35,569 nucleotides of DNA from a virus. Positions 30,080-35,569 of the stretch are shown here, in pieces. The notes under the pieces are model-generated. The model ran no database searches. It had not been told where the DNA came from and saw nothing but the letters and a program-made list of their open reading frames with translations. The stretch spans positions 1 through 35,569 of the IMG/VR virus record IMGVR_UViG_3300017987_000219; one strand, 5' to 3'. Position numbers and translations under genes: made by a program. How positions within the stretch are numbered: the first letter of the stretch is position 1; the number at the start of each line of letters is the position of its first letter.

Positions 30080-30317
30080 ATATCAAATTCCTTTTTTCTT
30101 CTCCCGTAACTTTACTATAGGATGCTCCTGAAAAATATCCGCCACATAAAGATAAAGTCCTTTTTCCTCCTCCAATTACGGGGTGATAAAATAGCCACAA
30201 AGAAGCACCACAAAAAAGACAGGGTTTTTCCCACATGGGTTCAGCAAAATGGACCTCCGCCTTACACCGTGTACATATAGATATGGTTTTGTCATAATTA
30301 ATTGTTATCTCGGCCAT
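30057..30317 (-). CDS. Small zinc-ribbon-like protein
   Basis: An 86-aa protein with a C-x-x-C pair at residues 15-18 (ICTRCKAEV) and another at about 33-36 (KPCLFCGASL), an arrangement of small zinc ribbons. The rest is short strands and a basic tail. AGGGAGG lies upstream of the ATG. It may bind nucleic acid or act as a host modulator; the family cannot be set. Confidence 0.6.
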   Translation of the reverse strand: MAEITINYDKTISICTRCKAEVHFAEPMWEKPCLFCGASLWLFYHPVIGGGKRTLSLCGGYFSGASYSKVTGEEKRNLIYETRLDK

Positions 30318-30330
30318 TCATATTGCCTCC

Positions 30331-30990
30331 CTAAATACTATATTTCCTGTGCTTCCTCCTGTACTTGAACTCAAAGCTGTCGTAACCTTGTATCCAGTAT
30401 GCCGGATCGTCGAAAACCCATCGTCCGCCCTTTAAATATTTTATGCTGTAATCAAGGTGCGGCCCTGTAGCGACTCCGGTATTGCCCATCGTGCCGATTT
30501 TCTGGCCCCTCTTGACGAAATCCCCCTCCTTCACAAGGAATCCCTGGAGGTGGCCATACCGTGACACCAGCGTGTCGGTGTGCATGATTACTATGAAATT
30601 CCCGTAACCCCGTTTCCGCCCGACAAATATCACCCTTCCGTTCCCCGTGGCGTATATCGGAGCCCCGCATCTGTGCCGGTATTTCTCGTCGACGAGATCG
30701 ACGCCCCTGTGGTTTCTACTCCCCCTTGATATTCTCCTATAACCCTTCTCGGACGTTACGAGGGCGTTATCCACCGGAGATCCCAGTGGCAACCTCCACA
30801 TCCTCGGGTCTCCCGTGTGTTTTCTGTACCACCTGCTGGCCTCTGCCAGCGTATTACATAGCTCGACCGTCCTCTCGTGAGATTTCTTCATCTCCCTTTC
30901 GATTTTTTCAAGGTCCTCGAAGTCGGCGTAAAGAACCGACGGTAAAAGAACGGCCACCAGAAGAACAATGATTTTCATAAATCTAATCAT
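30331..30990 (-). CDS. Exported M23-type peptidase, variant metal site
   Basis: A 219-aa protein with a Sec signal peptide (MIRFMKIIVLLVAVLLPSVL, then YA before the cut). About residues 70-195 form an M23 (LytM/lysostaphin) domain: NHRGVD (His94, Asp98), RYGHL (His147), and TGPHLDYSI. In active M23 enzymes the last motif is H-x-H with the second His as zinc ligand; here it is H178-x-D180. The residue may be a substitute ligand or activity may be lost, as in M23-like structural proteins. It would act in the periplasm. It overlaps the upstream gene by 8 bases. Confidence 0.82.
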   Translation of the reverse strand: MIRFMKIIVLLVAVLLPSVLYADFEDLEKIEREMKKSHERTVELCNTLAEASRWYRKHTGDPRMWRLPLGSPVDNALVTSEKGYRRISRGSRNHRGVDLVDEKYRHRCGAPIYATGNGRVIFVGRKRGYGNFIVIMHTDTLVSRYGHLQGFLVKEGDFVKRGQKIGTMGNTGVATGPHLDYSIKYLKGGRWVFDDPAYWIQGYDSFEFKYRRKHRKYSI

Positions 30991-31546
30991 TCATGCCTCC
31001 TCTTCTCATAAACTCCAGATAAGCGGAACGGTCCTCTTCCGAACCGAGAACAAAAAGCTCAAGGATATATTTGTCTTTCCTCATCTGTTTGATCTGGTTG
31101 TCCTTAAGGTTAAGCGCCGAGTCTTTTGACTCGACCATGTATTCGTAAAGAATTTTATCCCTTTTCGCCCTGTGCTTATACCGGGAATCGAAGAGTTCCC
31201 CCAGGTCGTCGGCATAGAAGGGCGAAAGGAACGCCAGGGCCGTCACCGACAAAATAAAAATTGAAGCGGCCGCCACGACAGAAACCTTGAACTCCGGCCA
31301 CCACCATCCGCCCCGCCTCACCCTGCCGAGTTCCGCGGCAAGCCGGTTGATCTCCCCCTCGAAGTCCCTGCACGCCCCCGCATCTTCGCCGTAGACCCTG
31401 GCGATAGCCTCCTTCCTGATGTCGCTGGCCCCGCTTATAAGCCGGGAGAGGGTTGATGTATCACCTATCAGTTCTTTCTGATCCCGGGTCATCTTGGCTA
31501 TTTCCCGGTTGACCCTCTTCAGTCCCCCTTCCAATGGATACTTCAT
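30983..31546 (-). CDS. Membrane-anchored coiled-coil protein
   Basis: A 187-aa protein starting MKYPLEGGLKRVNREIAKMT. Residues 1-85 are helical and charged; one membrane helix follows a WWW motif (about 92-118, KVSVVAAASIFILSVTALAF), and a second long charged helix ends the protein. ATG 31546 has GGAG 8 bases upstream; a GTG 14 codons earlier is weaker. It precedes the M23 peptidase and may anchor or control it, or act in superinfection exclusion. Not recognised. Confidence 0.6.
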   Translation of the reverse strand: MKYPLEGGLKRVNREIAKMTRDQKELIGDTSTLSRLISGASDIRKEAIARVYGEDAGACRDFEGEINRLAAELGRVRRGGWWWPEFKVSVVAAASIFILSVTALAFLSPFYADDLGELFDSRYKHRAKRDKILYEYMVESKDSALNLKDNQIKQMRKDKYILELFVLGSEEDRSAYLEFMRRGGMND

Positions 31547-31594
31547 GTCTTTTTCTCCATTTTTCGTGTTTCTTACTATATTTTTCACACATCT

Positions 31595-31759
31595 CTATGT
31601 GACCCCAATGGTTTCAAAGGCTTTTCTTCTCTCGCTGTATAGCTCGCCCAGCGTAGAAACTATAAACCCCCCAACATAAGCGTTTAGCCTAAACCTACAA
31701 TCCCATGCCCGACAAAAATGCCCGGGGTGAGCCATCCATATCCAGCCACGCCTATCCAT
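31595..31759 (-). CDS. Small conserved-looking phage protein, 54 aa
   Basis: A 54-aa frame, MDRRGWIWMAHPGHFCRAWD then CRFRLNAYVGGFIVSTLGEL, ending TIGVT. The W-M-x-H-x-G-H-F ... C-R-F ... V-G-x-[FY]-I-V-S-T-x-G-E pattern is one I associate with short phage early proteins of unknown function. GGGAGA lies 5 bases before the ATG, which overlaps the end of the previous gene by 8 bases. Cys and His residues suggest metal binding. Confidence 0.65.
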   Translation of the reverse strand: MDRRGWIWMAHPGHFCRAWDCRFRLNAYVGGFIVSTLGELYSERRKAFETIGVT

Positions 31760-32294
31760 TAACATCTCCCGCTATCCTGTCCGTTGACAAGTCCCCGAGC
31801 TTGTCAATCTCCACGTAAAGCCCCCTCTTCCAGAACTCGGGGGCCACCGTAACGACCGCCCTGTTATATTCCCTGATTATCCGCTCCTCCGACAGCCCCG
31901 TTACCCTTCTTAATTCCACCATCGGGTTTTCCCTCCCGCCCGGCGGGAACATCCCCTTTAGGACTATTTTCCCCGGGTCCCCGATGCCGTCGAGTATCTT
32001 GTCGACATTACCCAAATATGCCAATGCCTCGCATTTAAGCAGGCCGAAATGGTCGGATTGGTGGGTATTTAAAGAACACCTTATTCTTAATACTCCGTCT
32101 CTCAATTTGTGATAGTAATTAATTACTCGCTTTGCTATAAACTCTGGCGTCGGGAGCGTCTTCCACAAAATCGAGTTCTCCTTCCCGCCCCTGATGATCG
32201 TCGCCACGCCGTCGTGAAATTCGACCTTTTCGCCGTTTTCGGCCCCCAGTATTCTCCTCGCAAGGTCCCACCGGTTATTTATTGGCTTTACCAT
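31752..32294 (-). CDS. Hypothetical protein, DNA metabolism block
   Basis: A 180-aa basic protein starting MVKPINNRWDLARRILGAEN. It contains HDGVATIIRGG, a KTLPTPEFIAKRVINYYHKL helix and a C-terminal helical part (GLSEERIIREYNRAVVTVAP). It overlaps the resolvase by 20 bases, suggesting a linked role in replication or recombination. No motif is clear enough to name a function. The DNA coding its last part holds paired dyad element 5. Confidence 0.6.
   Translation of the reverse strand: MVKPINNRWDLARRILGAENGEKVEFHDGVATIIRGGKENSILWKTLPTPEFIAKRVINYYHKLRDGVLRIRCSLNTHQSDHFGLLKCEALAYLGNVDKILDGIGDPGKIVLKGMFPPGGRENPMVELRRVTGLSEERIIREYNRAVVTVAPEFWKRGLYVEIDKLGDLSTDRIAGDVNG
31784..31807. promoter_or_regulatory. 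Paired dyad element, copy 5 (inside a coding sequence)
   Basis: TTGACAAG at 31784-31791 and CTTGTCAA at 31800-31807 form a perfect 8-bp inverted repeat with an 8-bp spacer; centres (31787, 31804) are 17 bp apart as in the other copies. It is within codons near the end of the 180-aa gene, about 25 bp before the start of the 54-aa gene. It may be chance or a real site under coding constraint. Confidence 0.4.
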
Positions 32295-32751
32295 AAATTA
32301 TAAAATACCTCCCGATATTTACGGCGTCCGCCTCGTTATCGTCCCAGATTTGCTTCTTTGCCGCGTCAGACGCCACTAAAATTGATTGCTGTTTCCTCGT
32401 TTTTCTGTCCATGTTTTTGGAAGACCCCAGCATTTTCGACTGCCATTGGTTCGGCGTGACCGTCTCCGTTACCACCCCCACAAACTTCACGGCGGCCAGC
32501 ACGGGGAAAATCGCCTTAAATCGCTCCAGCACCTTCAGCGTCTTTATGTTTTTCCCGTAAAACGTGTCCTCGATGACCAGCCAGTCCAGCGCCTTCAGCC
32601 CGTCGACGACTTTTCCACATTTCCCGACCGCATCCTCGAAGCTTTCGGGTGAAATAACCCCGCTTTTTCGATATTGCCCGTTTTCATACAGCGCCCACCC
32701 CATCTTTTTTGAAGACGGGTCCACCGCCATCACCGTTTTTGTGTTCGACAT
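32275..32751 (-). CDS. RuvC-like Holliday junction resolvase
   Basis: A 158-aa RNase H-fold nuclease. Acidic catalytic residues are in place: MAVDPSSKKMGWAL (Asp10), LVIEDTFYGKN (Glu near 61) and a C-terminal WDDNEADAVNIGRYF (Asp/Glu pair). It would resolve branched DNA before packaging. It overlaps both neighbours (68 bases with the HTH gene, 20 with the unknown). Length fits phage RuvC-like enzymes. No recognised Shine-Dalgarno, so coupling is likely. Confidence 0.85.
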   Translation of the reverse strand: MSNTKTVMAVDPSSKKMGWALYENGQYRKSGVISPESFEDAVGKCGKVVDGLKALDWLVIEDTFYGKNIKTLKVLERFKAIFPVLAAVKFVGVVTETVTPNQWQSKMLGSSKNMDRKTRKQQSILVASDAAKKQIWDDNEADAVNIGRYFIIYGKANK

Positions 32752-32968
32752 ATTCCGTTATAAATTTCCTCGTCCTGTTCAGGCGTCCCCTGACAGCCAT
32801 TTCTGTGGTCTCGAAAAGCTCCGCTATCATTTTCTCGTCAAACCCCTCGATGAAAAGCCGGAAGATGTAGGCGTTCTCATCGCTTAACCTGAAGACCGCC
32901 TCGATCAATATCCCCACGGTCTCCCTCTTGATAAGCTCGCTCTCGGGATCCAGTGTCGTCCCCGACAT
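32684..32968 (-). CDS. Small sigma-region-4-like HTH protein
   Basis: A 94-aa protein. Residues about 28-70 (LSDENAYIFRLFIEGFDEKM, then IAELFETTEMAVRGRLNRTR) have the pattern of sigma70 region 4 / LuxR-type helix-turn-helix: a hydrophobic helix, I-A-E-L-F, then a recognition helix A-V-R-G-R-L-N-R. It lacks region 2, so it cannot be a full sigma factor. It may be an anti-sigma, transcription regulator or RNA polymerase-binding protein. AGGAG lies before the ATG. It is a candidate binder of the paired dyad elements, by inference only. Confidence 0.65.
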   Translation of the reverse strand: MSGTTLDPESELIKRETVGILIEAVFRLSDENAYIFRLFIEGFDEKMIAELFETTEMAVRGRLNRTRKFITEYVEHKNGDGGGPVFKKDGVGAV

Positions 32969-32978
32969 TTTTGTTCTC

Positions 32979-33092
32979 CTAAATTAATCTCATTTGCCTT
33001 GTTTCCTCTTCGATACGCTTGTTTGCTATCTCACAGTATTCAGAGTTTAACTCAATACCCATGTAATTACGCCCTAACTTATGGGCGGCTAT
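32979..33092 (-). pseudogene. C-terminal remnant of a DNA methyltransferase
   Basis: A 37-residue frame, IAAHKLGRNYMGIELNSEYC then EIANKRIEEETRQMRLI, ends at TAG (32979-32981). The pattern A-A-x-x-L-G-R-N-Y-x-G-I-E-L-x-x-E-Y-C-E-I-A is the usual C-terminal motif X / I region of phage N4/N6 amino-methyltransferases. An in-frame TGA precedes it and no catalytic D/N-P-P-Y is nearby, so only the tail of the gene is left. It lies in the short gap between the Sak4-like and HTH genes. Confidence 0.75.
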
Positions 33093-33097
33093 TCACC

Positions 33098-34273
33098 TCA
33101 AAAAGGTATGTCTTCCGGTGTATTATCCGGAATGCCCTTCTTTTCCTTTGCCTTTTTGGCTTCCTCCTCGTAAATCCGCTCCCTGTGTTGGTTCACGATT
33201 GAGGTCACATCAAAGTCCCCGCCATCCCGGAAAACATCGCACACTTCCTGCAAGCAAGACAACAACACCCCGTGTCCGTCGGCCAGCTTTCCAACGTCCA
33301 TGTTTTCAATGGCGGTCCAGCTGTGCGTGTCAAATATCGCCTTAAAAAGCCTGTTCATGAAAGCCTTGGCCGCCTCGGTTTTGCCGAGCTGCTGATTTGT
33401 AAGCTCGTTTTTAATCTCCTCCACCAACACCTCTCGTTTTATCTTTCTGTCCCGATATGTATAGTCGTCCTTTTGAAAAAGCGCCTCGGAGTTCCTCATA
33501 ATATCCACGGATTCGTGTTCGCCGCCGATGTTAAGGGCGCTCCAGTGTGGGCTGAAGTCTTCAAATTTTGGGTTGGGAAATTCCTTAAAATTAATCTTGT
33601 CCGACCTGTCTTTCATTACAAACGCGACATTTTCCATCTTGGCGCCCTGCTTGCCCGCCTCGTCCTCTTTTCTTCGCAGATACATCTCTATAGACAGGTT
33701 CGGCTCAAAGCCGAACTCGGACTCCGCCTTCATTTTTGTCCCTGTTTTGATGAGCTCTTTCTTGCCGTCGTCGTCCTCTTCCCATTCGTACTCGTAACCG
33801 GCCCGACCGCAGACTATCGTATGAATAGGGAACGTGATAAATTTATCGGAGAACTTTCCCCATTCCTCTTTTATGTCCCCCCAGTGGTGGAAACTCAACT
33901 TGTTTACTTTTTTCTTTCTCTTGTAACTCTCGGTCAGGTCCCGCCATATATGTGTGAGGGAATCTATTATGATCACGAGACAGCCTTCTTCTCTCGCCGC
34001 CTTAAAAACGTCCAGTACGTCGATAAAGGCCCTTGTCCTCGCCACCAGAAGCTCGTAGCCCGCCTCCTCGAATTTTGCGTTAATGAAATCGGATCCCGTC
34101 TCCGTGTCGAGGAAAAGACACTTCATCTTCTGTTTGGTTCTTTTCTCGTGCTCCTTTAAAAGTCCTATAGCTATCAAGGATGCCGTAAACGTCTTTCCAG
34201 ATCCCTGGAATCCCATGATCCCAACCTTGGCATAGGCTTGCTTGTTTCCTGCATTTTCCAATTTAATCCCCAT
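33098..34273 (-). CDS. Sak4-like RecA-fold ATPase
   Basis: A 391-aa NTPase. Walker A GFQGSGKT is near residues 22-29; Walker B LVIIIDSLTHIW is near 99-110; SFHHWGDIKEEWGKFSDKF near 128 and the GYEYEWEEDDDGKKELIKTG hairpin with EFGFEPNLSIEM are typical of phage Sak4-type (AAA_24) recombination ATPases. It probably helps strand annealing or exchange with an SSB partner (not seen here). The C-terminal 110 residues (about 280-391) are helical and polar. It follows the helicase by 26 bases. Confidence 0.85.
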   Translation of the reverse strand: MGIKLENAGNKQAYAKVGIMGFQGSGKTFTASLIAIGLLKEHEKRTKQKMKCLFLDTETGSDFINAKFEEAGYELLVARTRAFIDVLDVFKAAREEGCLVIIIDSLTHIWRDLTESYKRKKKVNKLSFHHWGDIKEEWGKFSDKFITFPIHTIVCGRAGYEYEWEEDDDGKKELIKTGTKMKAESEFGFEPNLSIEMYLRRKEDEAGKQGAKMENVAFVMKDRSDKINFKEFPNPKFEDFSPHWSALNIGGEHESVDIMRNSEALFQKDDYTYRDRKIKREVLVEEIKNELTNQQLGKTEAAKAFMNRLFKAIFDTHSWTAIENMDVGKLADGHGVLLSCLQEVCDVFRDGGDFDVTSIVNQHRERIYEEEAKKAKEKKGIPDNTPEDIPF

Positions 34274-34299
34274 AAAAATTTTTCTCCTGTTTCTTTTTC

Positions 34300-35569
34300 T
34301 TAATTTTCCCCACGAAAATCCCCCTCCATCTTTAGGGCCCCTATTAGAAACGTCTTCGCTTCATAATTACAGTGCATTATCCCGAGGGGCCCGTCTTTAT
34401 GTTTGGCGATGATCACCTCCATCGATTTATCCTCCGGCTTGTTGATGTCCCGGTGCAACAGCAGTATCACGTTGGCGTCTTGTTCGACCGACCCCGACCC
34501 CCGCAGATCGTACATTTGGGGCTTGCCGCCGCTTCTTTTGGTTGGATCTCTGTTTAGTTGGGAGAGCAGCACTACCGCAATATCAAGTTCCCCGGCGAGC
34601 TCCTTGAGCTTGCCTGTAATGTCGCCGATCTCTGTATTTTCATTCTGGCCGGGCCTGCTGATCAGCTGGAGGTAGTCGATTATGACAACATCTATCCCTT
34701 CTTTCTGCCTAAAATAGTTAATCTGCGCCTCTATGTCCTCTATGGTTAGGCCCCTGGAGTCGTTTATCCATATCGGCAGTTCCGCAAGGTCTTTGCCGAC
34801 GACGTTCAGTATTTGGTTAAAATCGTTTGTCCCAATCCTCGCGTCACGAATTCTCGTGTTCACAATCCCCCCATACCTGCTTAAAAGCCTCCTGATAAGC
34901 TCCCCGCCGGACTGGTCGTTAGAAAAGAAGAGTACCTTTGCTTCTTTTGCGAGGTCCTTTATCATATTCACCGCAAAGGCCGTTTTACCGACGCTCGGGC
35001 GGGCGCCCACGATAATGAGTTGTTTTCTCTGTATGCCCCCGATGGTCAAATTGAGTTGCGTGAATCCCGTATTAAACCCCGGATACCCGGGCCCGGTCTT
35101 TATCCTTTTTTCTATTTCCTTTATCTCTTCGGCAAGGACATCCTTTATGTGCTTCGCCTCTTTTTTGTGGTTCGCCGTCCTTATTAACTCGGCGCAGAGG
35201 GAGCTTCTTATCTTGTCTTCGCCGCTTTTAAGGCTGTATAGATCCTCTATTGCGGCCCTGCAAAGCGTGATGGTTTGTCGGGCTATTGATTTTTCCTTAA
35301 TGATTCTGGCGTAGTGCTGGATATTTGCGGCCGTGGGCGTTTCGTCTATGAGTGATGTGATAAACGCGAGGCCGCCGACGCTGTCGAGCTTCCCGTGTTT
35401 CTTTAGTTCGTCCTGTAGGGTAATTATGTCCACGGGCTCTCTTTGGCCGGCGAGATCGGTCATGGCCTTAAATATGTGGGCGTGGACCATATAATAGAAG
35501 TCGCTCGGCTCGACCAACAACATAACCTTGTTAATCGCCTTCTCGTCCAGTAACATCCCGCCCAGGACG
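34300..35569 (-). CDS. dnaB: Replicative DNA helicase, DnaB family (N-terminus outside window)
   Basis: The frame is open to the window edge, where it reads VLGG before MLLDE, so the true start lies outside. About 418 residues are seen. The N-terminal domain (HAHIFKAMTDLAGQREPVDI, GGLAFITSLIDETPTAANIQ) and RecA-like domain are present: Walker A GARPSVGKTAFA, Walker B VVIIDYLQLI, LLSQLNRDPTKR and DLRGSGSVEQDANVIL. The usual F-S-L-E-M segment is FFSNDQSGGEL, so the conserved Glu is Asp. It unwinds the replication fork for the phage. Confidence 0.94.
   Translation of the reverse strand, partial: VLGGMLLDEKAINKVMLLVEPSDFYYMVHAHIFKAMTDLAGQREPVDIITLQDELKKHGKLDSVGGLAFITSLIDETPTAANIQHYARIIKEKSIARQTITLCRAAIEDLYSLKSGEDKIRSSLCAELIRTANHKKEAKHIKDVLAEEIKEIEKRIKTGPGYPGFNTGFTQLNLTIGGIQRKQLIIVGARPSVGKTAFAVNMIKDLAKEAKVLFFSNDQSGGELIRRLLSRYGGIVNTRIRDARIGTNDFNQILNVVGKDLAELPIWINDSRGLTIEDIEAQINYFRQKEGIDVVIIDYLQLISRPGQNENTEIGDITGKLKELAGELDIAVVLLSQLNRDPTKRSGGKPQMYDLRGSGSVEQDANVILLLHRDINKPEDKSMEVIIAKHKDGPLGIMHCNYEAKTFLIGALKMEGDFRGEN

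Noticed and set aside
33272-34159. Plus-strand open frame of 295 codons
   Set aside because: Antisense to the Sak4-like ATPase, whose Walker motifs confirm the minus strand.
1-35569. CRISPR array, insertion sequence, integrase or attachment site
   Set aside because: No regularly spaced direct repeats of 25-40 bp, no transposase or recombinase motifs and no tRNA-like target were seen.

Overview
This window is a stretch of a tailed bacteriophage (or prophage) genome. Almost every gene is on the minus strand, so gene order is read from right to left. A long tape measure protein, a tail tube candidate, overlapping tail-assembly chaperone frames, and no visible sheath point to a siphovirus-like, long non-contractile tail. 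The host cannot be named. The DNA is moderately GC-rich, uses ordinary Shine-Dalgarno sequences and has one perfect sigma70-type promoter. Sec signal peptides and a holin/peptidase/TM-coiled-coil lysis cluster suggest a bacterial, probably Gram-negative, host. No integrase, CI-like repressor, tRNA or CRISPR array was seen.

Right to left: (1) 35569-31750 is a DNA metabolism block: DnaB-type helicase (cut by the window edge), Sak4-like ATPase, a DNA-methyltransferase C-terminal remnant, a small sigma-region-4-like HTH protein, a RuvC-like resolvase and an unknown protein. (2) 31760-29670 holds small accessory genes: a 54-aa protein, a membrane coiled-coil protein, an exported M23-type peptidase with an altered metal motif, a zinc-ribbon protein and an unknown protein. 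(3) 29640-29346 is an intergenic control region with a consensus promoter, overlapping palindromes at the transcription start, two terminators and a plus-strand mini-ORF. (4) 29345-19288 is packaging and head: HNH nuclease, two proteins upstream of terminase, TerL, portal, ChaB/protease/scaffold fusion, major capsid protein, adaptor-like proteins and tail tube candidate. (5) 19276-13846 is tail: structured intergenic region, G/GT chaperones with an A AAA AAG slip site, tail completion protein, tape measure, small protein and a metallophosphoesterase. (6) 13801-11888 is a cargo cassette: membrane protein, secreted protein, patatin-like phospholipase and a 35-aa membrane peptide. (7) 11866-1491 is distal tail and surface modification: several tail proteins, a hub-like protein fused to lectin-like domains, a methyltransferase, a three-domain glycosyltransferase and an Ig-like adhesin. 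(8) 1451-283 is lysis: TM/coiled-coil protein, M15 peptidase, 2-TM holin candidate and a spanin-like protein. A partial unknown gene runs off the left edge.

The most striking unexplained signal is a repeated regulatory-looking element: two copies of a near-palindrome (consensus gTTTGACAAac) whose centres are always 17 bp apart. It occurs at about 1.47, 11.89, 13.84, 19.09 and 31.80 kb. Three copies sit exactly between the stop codon of one gene and the Shine-Dalgarno of the next, and they mark the starts of functional cassettes (lysis, distal tail, patatin cargo). This looks like a phage-specific control system. The small sigma-like HTH protein is one candidate partner, but that link is inference only.
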